Assembly: GCA_965644295.1 (NCBI GenBank)
Contig: CBFFRP010000123.1
Location: 434,001 to 498,000, forward strand
DNA: 64,000 nt
Source of the DNA: Paraphysomonas bandaiensis
Taxonomy: Eukaryota; Chrysophyceae
Direction of reading: 5' to 3'
In this document: positions 23,538 through 34,526 of the stretch, in pieces
How positions within the stretch are numbered: position 1 is the first letter of the stretch
How the letters are laid out: every line of letters begins with the position of its first letter
Notes under the pieces: generated by a model
Databases searched by the model: none
What the model was told of the DNA's origin: nothing
The model's input: the letters and a program-made list of their open reading frames with translations, nothing else
Made by a program: the position numbers and the translations under genes

Positions 23538-23917
23538 GATACGATCGAAGGATAAACCACTGGTGTTTATAAATGACTTATATATGAGGGTCCCTATACA
23601 ACAATAACGATCCAAACATAAAATGAAGTCCTCAGCTCACTTCTTGATTATTCTTTGCATGCACTTCCACTTCTTTTCACTTCCACTTCTTCGAATAAAA
23701 TTGATTTTTTCTCTACTTTACACACAATCTTTCCTATCGAATCTTGAATGGATATAATGTTTTCAGTTCTACAAATCTGAGGTTGGTGGGGTCAGATTTC
23801 GTGGCTCTAAACATTTGGAACAATAGAGCATTGGGAGATCGAAGAAATTCTTGTCCATCACAATTGGCGTGGCCTAACACTAACTCATTATAATTTTCCA
23901 CCTGAATCGGAGACATC
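23538..23917. promoter_or_regulatory. Divergent promoter region, E1 and Clu genes
   Basis: Only 380 bp separate the two start codons, so the promoters must be compact or shared. A CT-rich stretch with CACTTCCACTTC-type direct repeats lies at about 23660-23692. Confidence 0.45.
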
Positions 23918-26900
23918 ATGGACTCTGAATCTCTGAATAAGGAGAAAACTGAACAAGTTCACGCTGCTGCGGAGGGAGCTGAATGCGAGGAAACAGATGC
24001 CAACCAGGGAAAGCAGGCATACGTTATCGTCGTGGTGGTATCGCCATTGGGTGAACGTATTAATGTCGGGCCTGTTAGCTTGCTCGAGAATACAAATTAT
24101 TTAAAACAGGCTCTGTACGAGCTGTTTGAGACATCGTACTATACCAATTACGCACTGGAGTATCACCCCACCAATGGCTCCAAAGTTGTTCTCAACGACT
24201 TTGCTGAACTCAATGCATACATGAGCGAGGAGGCAGAGAAAACTGTAACGCTTCATATGATAATGCAAAATTACGACATGAAGTCAGCGCGAAGCCACGT
24301 AAAGCGGGCCCGTGAGGTACTCTCTTTCCCCCCGCAGACCAAAGGATCTAACTCTGGGTCTGAAGCCGTCAATGCTGATTCTGCAGTGTCTGAAAGTGTT
24401 CCTGAAACTGAAGAATCTTCTGAAAAGACTCCGGAGGAAGAGGAGAAGCATGCTGCAGAGCTCAGTGCTGTAATCGAAAAGATGGCTGCTTCTTTACCCA
24501 CTGACAAAGATATATTCGGTGGATCTGCTGTTTCCCTAGAGGACTACTATGAAGAGGTTCTGTACCGCGTAAGCAAGAGCGACACACCTGTGTTGTCGAA
24601 ATGTCCCGCAGATGCCATTCGTTGCATTACCTATAGCGGGTGGAACCCTGCTCCTGCTGCCCGCCGACTGCGAGGAGACCTCTTTTATCTGGAGGTTCAT
24701 TTTGCCAATCCCAGCACACCAGTGCTACATGTAACTGCCCAAACCGCGGGATTTTACGTCAATAGAAGTACGATGGCAGTCTTCGACCCCTCCCCTGCTC
24801 CTGCTGCAAATTTCTCGCATGAACTTTTGCACACACTCTTTGCCTCTTCTAATGCTCTCTGCAGAGGCTGGACGGATGCCTCAGATGATATCGACTCTCT
24901 CCGTGTCACGGCTGAGTCTAATTCAACCATTGACAAAATGATGACATCTCCCCCCAATGCATTAGAGAGTGTGGCAGCATTCTATGGACGTGGAAAAGGT
25001 GACACTGTGACACAGGTTCCTCAGTGGACTGTGCAGACTCCTGCGGATATGGTAGCCCTGTCTTCAAAAAAGACGTATAAGGGGGATATTCCGAACACGT
25101 ACGACATGAGTCGTGCTCAAGATGATCTAGCTGACTCCTTTGGAATGGAAGACAAAGGGGCTCCAAGGGAATGGTGAGATTAGTTCAGCCGCAGTAAATG
25201 ATCTGCTAACTGATGCGAACTGTAGGAACGAAGAAATTCAGTCTATTCGAGCCGTTAAAACCAGTAATATGTCGGAGTATCTGATGAAACAGCGATATGC
25301 GCATAGAGTAAGTTACGTTATGTACATTCCCTAGTAGTAATATGGAATAAACCGGTGTCATTATGTTTTGAAGCGCGTGTAATATATATCCGATATGTTG
25401 TAGATTATGCAGGAGTTCCAGGAGTCTTGTCGCGTAGGTACTGTGGCCATTAGTCAGGGCCATGTCACAGCTGTAAACCCAATGGACCCTGAGGAGTCAC
25501 AGGTTTTTGTATTCAACAACATCTTCTTCAGCCGCGCTGTGGATGTACGTGAAACATTCAAAGTGTGTGAAGGCAATGAGGCCTGCAGAAAGTCTGCTGG
25601 ACAGGACCTGAAGTGTCAGAAGTTAATTCAGGACTTAGGTTAGTCCTTTATCCCATGATCACCCTTTTAAACTATTTATATATAGGTGTAACGGGTTTAC
25701 ATACTGTTCTTACTGCTGTGATTGACTACAAGGGTCAAAGATGGTTGGGTCAGAGTGTCATTCCCGGAATATTGCAAACGGTGAGTAAATGCTATTTCTT
25801 GTGGTCGGTTTTCGGCCTGACAGGTGCAAATGGTTAGGGAGAGAGTGCAGCTCGGTTGATGTACGGTATTCTCGAAGATGGAACCAGACTTAAGGTACAA
25901 AGTTTACATGTAATGTATTTTTCTTTCCATTCGAACTTAATATTTCATTCATCGAGTATGATAAAAATGTCATATTGTGAGATGAGTGAAGTCGTTGTTC
26001 GATACAATAGAGACTGACAAAGACCAAAATAGTCTTGTTTGGTGCTAAAGCACTCAGTCTTTGTCTCTTAGTCTATAGCCCACATTCAACGAACTCATTG
26101 TGTGTGTGGTGGAAATGGAGACATACATGTTACTAATATTCTATTTGATACAGTGTAAAGCCGAGGGACTGGAAATAATGAAGGAGCTTGGGGAAAAGCT
26201 TGATTTGGCTGAGCGCACCGTTCCTGCTATTCCGGCTTCCATTCCTGGTTCCAAACTACCCAATAAAGAAGACCCAAACACTGCAATGTTGGGTTTTCTT
26301 GCAAGTGGCGATTCACAGGACAAAGTGATTCGGGTGGATGATAATGACGAAGTATATCCTCTGGACTCCCCGACTATTACGCATATTGGTCCTATCGAAG
26401 GAAAGCTGATTCGAGGCTCTGATGGTAGAGTATATGTTCTTGAGATGGCTCGCCTGACCCCCAGGGATGCAAACTATGTGAAGGTTTATATATTTGTTGG
26501 AATTTTGTTGCAGTAATGATAGTGCACTAGGGACCAAAAGGAACAGGCAACATTAAGGAATCTAGCTTGAATAAAGTAGACGATAACATTTGCATTGTGT
26601 ACACTCTTAGAGACGAGCTGATTCGCACATTCCGGCAGGTACTGTTTTGTTTTATATATTACTGTCCGTCACTATCGAGCAGGATAGCACTATGAAACTC
26701 CGCCAAGCCGAAATGGTTAAACTTCTGGAGAAAATCAATCTCGAAAAGAAAGAAGAAAAGGAATCTGATAATAAAGAATTAGAGAATGGCGATGGAAAAG
26801 AACAACCCGCTGCTGAAGAGACAACTGAAGTAAGTGCAGCCACAAGTGGGACAGACGAAGGTGCCAAAAAGAAAGCGGCTCTTGCAGATGCAGAGTCCAT

Positions 26901-28719
26901 ATTTAACCCAGAGGTTATTCAGAAACTTCAGTCGCTTCAGACAGAGTTTTCTATTAATCCTAATTGCTTCCTTGAGAACCCATGTGATGTGGACGCAACT
27001 GTGGCAGAGGCCGACGAGAAGTTTGCGCGCGAGCTAGCTGACTTTTTGTTTAAAACCATTCTTCCAATGGTGACTGAATTAATCAGAATGGGAGAGGATA
27101 AGCCCCTTGATGGCAAAGCTTTAACTGATTACCTTCATGGTCATGGCATTAACATGCGGTATTTGGGGGAGTTGTGCATGCGTGCCAGGGCTGAAGAAGC
27201 CATTGAAATGGAAAACTTGAAGAATAAGCAAAGACGAAAGAACCCGATGCCACTGTATTGGCTGGAACTTTTGGAAGTGGAGATTATTGCCCGTTGTATG
27301 AAGCATATGGTTAACGATATCCTTGGAGCTGACAATTCTTTACGCGCAGCTCCAGCGAATGTTGTGTCCCATCTACTGAACCTTCTTCTAGGTACTGGTG
27401 AGAGCACAGTTCCACTTTCTGTGACAGAATCTCTCTCTCTGATCGAAAATCAGAAATCCGGAGATAAAAAGAAGAAGTCGAAGAAATCTGCTGGTGGAAA
27501 GGGAAGTGGTGCTGCCTTTGGTGTCACTGATACATTGCCTTTCACCTCTGCATTCAATATGTCTAAGGAGCAGTTTTGGAAGAAATACACTCATTTGGCA
27601 GAGTCAAAATTTTTATACACCCACGCTCTAATTCATAGGCACGAGTCTGGAAGCGATGCCTTCAAGAAGCAAGGACCATTCACGATATCCGCTAGACTCT
27701 CTAAATTGGCTATTCTTCGCCGTGTGTGCCAGATTAGTGGCATTCGCATTGTTTGCAAAAATTACGACTTCTCATCTCCTGCCCCATTCGGCGAATCGGA
27801 CGTTCAGGATATGTTTCCTATCATTAAATCATGTGAGCCCGACAGTCCAGTTCCTGAAGCCAAGTACTTTTTGGAAGAATCTAAGGTCTTCCTGCAGCAA
27901 GGTAATGCTGCAGCTGCCTACGAACGAGCTCAAGATGCTTCGAGATATGTATCTCAGGTATTAATGCATCTCTTTATTGAGGACGATGTCTGAAATATCT
28001 GCTTTCAGGTGGTTGGCCCCATTCATCGTGATTGTAGCCGTGCTCTTGAGATTATGTGCCAAGTTCTTCTTCACATCGGTGATAACAAGGCTGCCGTTAG
28101 CTCTCTGTCAAAGAAGCTCACGATTGATGTTCAACTTCAGGGTCTCGATAGCGCAGACACTATTCAGAATCACTTGAGCCTCAGCAGCGCCTATCAGGAA
28201 CTCGGTAACTATGTTGCTGCTGCTGCTCATGTGCAAACGGCGATGTATATCATGAAGCTGTGCTGCGGCGAAGAGCACCCTGACATATCATCGGTATATC
28301 TTAGACTCTCTGGCATTTTTTATAGTGTAGGAAAGTTTGACACTGCTTTCAAATGTCTGTACACAGCGAAGTTGCTGGTAGACAGAAATGGCGATCAGGG
28401 AACGCACGCTCTGATATGTCAGAGCATGGCAGATATCTACTCGCAACAAGATAACTTCAAGGACGCTATCACACTTCAAAAGCAGTGCTATGTCATTTCC
28501 CGTCAGCTATTCGGCGAAAGTGATCCTCGTACATCTGAGGCAAAGTCGCGCTTTGAGGTTCTGATTCGCAAATCTGCTGAAAAAAATGAAAAGCAGATTA
28601 ATGAGAAAGCAGAACGACAGAAGACTGAAAAAGAGAAAAGCAATTCCATGTGGCTTGAAGATGACTTCGGGTCAAAGCCAAACAAAAAAGGAAAGAGCAA
28701 GAAAGGGAAGAAGAAATAG
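23918..28719 (+). CDS. CLU1: Clustered mitochondria protein (Clu/CLUH family)
   Basis: 1,382 aa from nine exons: 23918-25173, 25226-25307, 25404-25638, 25686-25780, 25838-25894, 26154-26483, 26531-26638, 26683-27957 and 28009-28719. All junctions are GT-AG and phases sum to one frame. Family marks are the N-terminal ubiquitin-like Clu domain (residues about 30-120), the motif REWNEEIQS across the first junction, the central Clu domain (TAVIDYKGQRWLGQSVIPGI, then RLMYGILEDG) and a C-terminal TPR array (from GPIHRDCSRALEIMC). It ends in a Lys-rich tail (KPNKKGKSKKGKKK). CLUH binds mRNAs of nuclear-encoded mitochondrial proteins, and its loss clusters mitochondria. The length fits the family (1,280-1,410 aa). 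The fifth intron is unusually long (259 bp) and contains a hairpin. Confidence 0.93.
26005..26078 (+). other. Intronic inverted repeat in the Clu gene
   Basis: Inside intron 25895-26153. GACAAAGAC near 26015 pairs with GTCTTTGTC near 26057, and the flanks AGACT and AGTCT extend the stem after a short bulge. The loop is about 33 nt. It could be an intron-encoded small RNA or chance secondary structure. No C/D or H/ACA box set is clear. Confidence 0.4.
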
Positions 28720-28889
28720 AAACTGTAGAGAGGATTAGAACTCCTGCACTGATTGTATAACTGGAGTTTCAGTGGGAATCAGATGCACTCTTAGTTAGAA
28801 ATAATCCCTTGTTAATTAATACATTCTTCCGAATCACAACGAAGGCATAGTTATTTTTAATATATTTTTATGCATGTACGTACACAACG

Positions 28890-29230
28890 ATATAGTTATA
28901 TTTAACTACGGGTAAAAGAAAGATATTTTGTCACGCGCTAAAAATTTGAATCGAGGGCTTAAATTCGGACAAGGAGCGATACTCCTATTAATAGGATTAG
29001 CATATGTGAATTATATTGTTCAATGAGCGATATATATCACAAACTGAATTAATGATAGTATCTGTTGAGGATCAAGGATCGTCATCATAATGATCGTCAT
29101 TGTCAGTTATATATGTAATATCTAATTTTTATCCCTAGGTTGCATTGTAGCTTCTTCTCATGATATTGAAAACCTAATATGTATAACTTTCTTGATATTG
29201 GAGGAAATATGTGTTCCCTGATTAACATTA
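28890..29230 (+). repeat. Dispersed repeat family B, copy 2
   Basis: Matches 17330-17560 in the same block order, with an extra segment of about 120 bp (about 29000-29125) that contains a GATCGTCATCATAATGATCG near-palindrome. Diverged, non-coding. Confidence 0.6.
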
Positions 29231-29465
29231 GTAAAAAAGAAAAGTATAGTTTGAAGTTAGTAGTATTTATAAGTATGCTTAGCGAACCTAAACTGGCATT
29301 AGCCAAAAAAATCATAAACTTTCAAAGCTCCTGATGGAAGCAATTGCGATGAATTGAATTTCGCAGACAAATGTAATGATGAATGTATGCTTTACTAGTA
29401 GTGCAACTGACTCGAATGCAGAGTGTATGATATAAATTCAACCTAGAAATCAATGCTACAATTCC

Positions 29466-29537
29466 TATGTGGTTTTTGGTGGCTGCGTATCCGTTAGTTA
29501 TTTCTCGTGATATAAAGAGTTTATCTACAGCTTCGAA
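29466..29537 (+). repeat. Dispersed repeat family C, copy 1
   Basis: A block around GGTTTTTGGTGGCTGCGTAT, then GTTAGTTAT and TTTATCTACAGCTTCGAA, matches 59967-60050 in the same orientation with scattered differences. It may be another part of the same element as repeat family B. Confidence 0.65.
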
Positions 29538-30805
29538 TCGCTCTCAAATAGCAGAACTCAACAAGTGCTACAATTTATAAAAGTTCTTTAATAATTTTCA
29601 GCAGATGTGGTATTTGAACACCACTATAATTTTCTTGAAGTAGTGTTTCAAATCCCTGGTTATGAGATAGATCTCTTGCATTCACATCAGACGAAGGATT
29701 GAATAAAACTTGGAATATTCAATATAATGCTTTTGAGAGTTGAGTCGTCCTTGTGGTTTTACTAGAATTGTGTATTATAATGAAACACATGCAAATGACT
29801 GTTAATGCCCTTATCAAAATACCGATTCTTGAAGTTGAATAACTATATATGCGAATATGAGCGTTCTATTCAATGTAATTTATTTTGAAAACGCTTTTTT
29901 GAGACATAATGGATTGCAATTGAGGCCCATCATAACTCGTTTGAATAGAAATATAGGCCGAAATGACTTATATCTTATATCGTACATCAAATATCAATAT
30001 CGGATCAAGAACTCAGCACTTTGATTTGAGAGTAAATCTGACGTGGATTCAAGGGCTATTGAAAAGAATGTTGGCAGAATTTATGTAAAAATGAGATCGC
30101 GAAAGAGCTTAAAAAAGGTTTCTCGTTCATTTGGATTTGAGCATATCATTAAGAATTTGTATACACTTAAGAAGTACTTGTGAACTTCTACATTATATAC
30201 TAGTGTGATCGTTTATCCTATTTGGCCGTTGCAATCTCATTATTGTCACGTGCATTACTTGTGTAGATGCATTCAACATATAATATATAACAGTGCGCTT
30301 GTGAAGAGTAGGTATAATCATCCTTGATTAACTTACTTTCACAGCTACACAAAAATTTAGTTCTTGGAAGAGATATAATACAATATGAAGCCCCTTAGCA
30401 ATAAAATAATACTTCGAAACGCCAGAATATATTATATTTTATGATTCCCCCTGAGCTGCTAATTCACGAGGTCAAATATATTAGCGTATAGATGGCATTT
30501 GTAGTATCTATATCTCCTCCATTATACATACACCTATACAGTATTCTCCACTTCATAAAGTGTATTATAAGTACAGCACTATACTACAGATAGTAAGTTT
30601 CTCAGTAAATACACGATACACACATACCAAAGACGAATCAAGGGCCTCGAAGAGTTTCCTCATAGAATCATATAGCAAAATATCTCCCCTGAACCTCATC
30701 CTGAGGAGGCATTCATTCGAAGACCAGCACTGATAGTATGGAAGACAAGAGTTGATGCTGTATTAACACTCACATATACATGCGCATTCATCACTCTGTC
30801 TGATT

Positions 30806-31096
30806 TCATTCGAGCAGTTCACTTAGAGTTACAGCGCATTCTCGATATATCGCGATGTATTCCACTAATCTTCTTTCAACTTCAATATAATTGGAAATTT
30901 TCAGTCGCTTAGCATCTGGATTTACAATGACATCGTATTTACCAGCTTCATATGCCTTAAGATAGCCGCGCATGGTAGCGTCTTTAACTCCATTAGCCCT
31001 GCACCATGCTCCAAAATTTCTACGAGAACTTCCAAGCCACTTTTCACATAATTGCTTTTGAACTTCAAGAGTCAGTGATTTCCTTTTTCCTGACAT
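30806..31096 (-). pseudogene. Truncated pogo/CENP-B-type transposase N-terminus
   Basis: Open frame of 96 aa from MSGKRKSLT. It has a Psq/CENP-B-type helix-turn-helix (LTLEVQKQLCEKW then NFGAWCRANGVKDATMRGYL) and the start of the second DNA-binding helix set (ISNYIEVERRLVEYI). These match the DNA-binding part of pogo/Tigger/Tc5-like DDE transposases. The catalytic DDE domain is absent, and the frame stops at 30806. It is most likely a remnant of a Tc1/mariner-superfamily element. A domesticated DNA-binding protein is a less likely alternative. Confidence 0.6.
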
Positions 31097-31337
31097 ACTG
31101 TAATATTTACTGACACTTTCAATATGTTTGTAATTAAGCAGCAATATTTCCTGTTCAAAATTCCTGACACAGTATTTTCATGTATATATCTACATATATC
31201 TATTAGGGACAATGTTCTTTATTAGTACATTTCAGTTTTCCATTATAATTATGTGTGATGAAGTGTCCTGGACCAAAATCCGCGATATAAAAGGGTATCG
31301 CGATATACATACCGCGATATATCGAGAATGCGCTGTA
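30830..31337. repeat. 24-bp perfect inverted repeat around the pogo-like remnant
   Basis: The sequence at 31314-31337 (GCGATATATCGAGAATGCGC and four more bases) is the exact reverse complement of 30830-30853. The left copy is inside the transposase frame and encodes YIAIYRECAV. The right copy reads AIYRECAV on the plus strand. It therefore looks like a small inverted duplication of transposase coding sequence rather than terminal repeats. Confidence 0.8.
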
Positions 31338-31518
31338 CTGCCTTGCCATGGGCGGCGTGACATGGAATCGAATAGATACAGGCAGCAAGATCAGAGTATA
31401 CCGCCGTATACCCTACACAATACAATATAGAATACTACGTATATACCTCAGTATCCTATCCGAAATACGCTGTAGTTTTATCCCAATTGAAAATATTATA
31501 TTTTGGGTAAAACCAAAA

Positions 31519-31529
31519 CTATATAAATG
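31519..31529 (+). promoter_or_regulatory. TATA-like box of the U1 snRNA gene
   Basis: CTATATAAATGG lies about 30 bp before the predicted U1 5' end at 31552, a spacing suited to a TATA box. No other snRNA promoter element is recognised. Confidence 0.5.
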
Positions 31530-31551
31530 GCTGTAACACCCACTCTCAATC

Positions 31552-31722
31552 ATACTTACCTGTTCGCGGTTTGGGGCCGATCAAGCAAAGCCCTGGCCCC
31601 CCTTTGAGCAGGCCATTGCACTGGCGCAAGCCTGAGGTGCTGTAATTTGGGGTGAACATCCTTCGGGGTGTCTCAGCGGAATAATTTTTGACAGCTGGAG
31701 ACTGCGCTTGTCGCGTCTCCTT
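31552..31722 (+). ncRNA. U1 spliceosomal snRNA
   Basis: About 171 nt, close to the 164 nt of vertebrate U1. The 5' end is ATACTTACCTG, complementary to GT(A/G)AGT 5' splice sites. Stem-loop I follows, with GGGGCC/GGCCCC arms and a GATCA-containing loop like the U1-70K site. Stem-loop II has the loop CCATTGCACTGG, which carries the U1A-binding ATTGCAC. Stem-loop III is about 31630-31675. A single-stranded AATAATTTTTGAC resembles the Sm site. A final stem-loop IV lies at 31697-31720 (GGAGAC...GTCTCC). Order and spacing agree with U1. The gene serves the short introns seen in most neighbouring genes. Antisense ORFs across it are not real. Confidence 0.9.
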
Positions 31723-32677
31723 CACACACATACATACATTTATACATATATACATACATTCATGCAAGATACATTTTTACATATCCCACACAATATGAGT
31801 GAATCTTTCAGTTGAATTACTTTAATAGAGAATTGATGATACCGCATTTCGTAGTGAAGGTATTAATCAGTTCATGAAATGGGAACTCTCTGTATCGCAA
31901 TCTCAGATATGACTATGGATTTTAGTGTACTGCATAGATTTTTGATGTGATACGAGATTACATGGATGTCTGTCGTAACATTTAGAGCAGTAATAAAAGT
32001 ATGTTGACTAAGTACTGCCAGTATGCTGCAGTTTGTAATATAAGCGAGTTGGGTTGTTCGTTCAATAATTATTATACCTATGCCTAATGTGTTATCATGC
32101 TATCCAAACGCAATCCTTGCATGCTGCGTATACGCAGCACATGGAGCAATTATCACTCCATTATTATCTCACACGCTAATGTTTTGTTCGTCTATGCATA
32201 ACGCTTACATGTTGTAGTGATAGTCGAAGTAGTGCTAGATGCAGAGTGCCGTGAAGTTAAGATTATATACACAATGGCTTCTTACTCTAGTGTGTAGTGT
32301 GTATTCCGATCAATAACTTTTCACGTCTTACTGCGCGTAGCAAGGTGCTTATGTCAAATACCAAAGTACCAGGAAAATATTATGCGCAATACCCAGGTGC
32401 CTGAAATATACATTTAAATTTCGGTAATCGGCACTCTTTCCACAAACATAACATATAAACTGAATATCTGTATGGTAAATTGTAGCTTGGAAAAGCACAC
32501 ATGTGTTACATATTTGCTGTCGAAGTGCTTACTCTTACATAACAGCTCCATGGAAAGAAACTGAAAAGTACGCGCATGAAATACTTGCTACGAACAACTA
32601 CAAAAATGACTGGGCTAGTATCCAATTACAGAGCCAGTACCAACTGAAATGCAGACACGCAATACCATACTCTCCCT
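31723..32677. other. Intergenic, with ACAT-type simple repeat
   Basis: Immediately after U1, 31723-31765 is an imperfect (ACAT)n simple repeat. The rest is AT-rich with no gene seen; it ends at the CYP51 stop. Confidence 0.5.
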
Positions 32678-34159
32678 TTAGATAAATGCATTAGGCAACT
32701 TCTTGTAACGCACCATAACATGATTCTTCGGCCCGACCACCATGGCGGTATAGTCCGGTTCGGGGAACTCTTTGTCAACAGGCTCTATCTTGAAGTTTCT
32801 GAGCAGTACTGACATGATAACTTTCACCTGGAGGAGACCAAACTGTTGGCCCATACAAGCGTGCATTCCACCTCCGAAAGCGAGATAGGCAAACTGCGTC
32901 TTCTGTTCGTTCCTCTCTGGACCGAAGCGCTCCGGTTCAAAGGAGTTAGGATTAGTGAACACAGACTCAAGTCTTGAGGCCGCAGCTGGGGAGGTCACAC
33001 AGATGTCGCCCTTGGGAATGATGTACTTAGTGCCATTAGAAGTTGTCTCGATATCTTGCATCGCCATGCGCATAAGCATGATCAAAGGAGGATGCATGCG
33101 TAGAGCCTCTTTCACACAATTTTGAAGATAATCCATTCTCCCAACCTATAACAAATAAGACACAACGTTGACTATAGTGGGCTATAATACCTCATCAAAA
33201 TCAAGGTTTGCAGAGCGAGAGGGGAGCACTTCATCCTGTTCCTCCATCACTTTATCCAGACACCGCTGGTGGAATATAAGAAACATAAGGGTCCAAGTCG
33301 ACGTAATGGAAGATGTGTGCTGCCCAGCAAAAAGAAGGGCGATGAGAAGCCCCACAATCTCCTCATCAGTAAGCTTGCCACCTTCCTTGTACTCAAGGTC
33401 CATGAAAACCTGTAGAATATCTGTGCGGTCCGACCCATCACCACCCTTGGCACGACGCTCAGCAATAACTTTAGAAAAGATCTTAATCATTTCCTGACGG
33501 GCTCTGTCGCGAATTCTATGTGCCTCAGTGGGAGCATTGGGAAAGAAAAAGGACAATGGGGTGACACCCTTGTCGAGATCGTGGTAAATCCTTGCTACAT
33601 CCTCAAACATACCTTCTCTCACCTCATCACCATGAAGACACCGTGAAGCAGTCAAAATAGTGAGTTCAGACAATGCATCTAAAATGTTGATTTCACCAGA
33701 GTCTCCCCAGCGCTTAAGGTATTGGATAGTCTCCATTTCAATTTTCGGAATGTAAGCCTTTAGACGATTTGAGCGCAAGGCTTGGGCCATGTGTTGCATC
33801 TGCTGCATTCGTTTCTTTGGCTCGGCGTCATAAACAACACCCTTACCAAACACAGGGGTCATAAACCCATAAACTTCAGGTTGACTCATGTAGTCATCGC
33901 TAAGACGAAAGAAAGGGGCTGATGTCTCCGGGCCGACCAAGAACGTAAGTTTTTTATGAAGCATAGGAACAGTGTAGAGTGGTCCAAATTTTTTGCGGCA
34001 TATTTCAATAAAATTGATCGGGTTCTTAGCAAACTCAATGTAGTTTCCAATGAGAGGGGCTCCGACAGATGCCAGTGGAGGGGAGTTGCTAGGCCGGCGG
34101 GAAAAGATAAAATAAGCTATGACAATAGCCACTACAATGGCTACTACTACAGGAAGCAT
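32678..34159 (-). CDS. CYP51: Sterol 14-alpha-demethylase (CYP51)
   Basis: 478 aa from two exons (34159-33191 and 33145-32678) with a 45-bp intron. It removes the 14-alpha-methyl group of a sterol precursor at the ER. An N-terminal membrane anchor (residues 3-19) is present. The CYP51-specific oxygen-binding helix AGQHTSS is at 278-284, the ExxR pair is Glu336/Arg339, FEPERF follows, and the haem loop FGGGMHACMG has ligand Cys420. The substrate-loop segment YGFMTPVFGKGV places Phe at residue 99. Plant and Trypanosoma brucei CYP51, which prefer C4-monomethylated sterols, have Phe there, while animals and fungi have Leu. Substrate preference is inferred. It is divergently paired with the dioxygenase gene. 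Confidence 0.95.
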
Positions 34160-34526
34160 TATGAATATGCCCTTGCAACTGATTCTTCAGTGATAATATA
34201 ATATATATAATACTATCCCACTGCAAGATCAAGTATAGTTGAGATATGAATCACTCTGTTGGTATTGAAGAGGTTTTTTGAACTGAAGGAACCTGTGCTT
34301 GTTTTGTGTGGTTGTTGTTGGTGTTTAGCATGGACTGCTGAGTATGAGGACATGAAACCAAATGATTCCTATTGGAGAAGCTGTAGATACTGGGAGATAT
34401 AGAGCAGTATCATGTGCTATACAGGTTGTATACCCCTGGAATACAGTGGTATGTAAAATGGACAGGAGTTGAGTAGTTGTGATTTAAGGACACTCAGTCG
34501 CTAATATCTCCTCTATTTATGTGAAT
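34160..34526. promoter_or_regulatory. Divergent promoter region, CYP51 and PhyH-like genes
   Basis: A 367-bp gap between opposing starts. TATAATATAATATATATAAT lies just upstream of the CYP51 start (about 34192-34211) and could be its TATA-like or initiation region. Nothing else is recognised. Confidence 0.4.

Larger units (their letters stand above)
28720..30805. other. Repeat-bearing intergenic region
   Basis: About 2.1 kb of AT-rich DNA without a convincing gene. It holds repeat family B (28890-29230) and a block shared with 59967-60050. The rest shows no recognised feature. Confidence 0.5.

Noticed and set aside
31546-31767. Minus-strand ORF of 73 aa
   Set aside because: It is antisense to the U1 snRNA gene and its composition reflects the RNA stems and the ACAT repeat.
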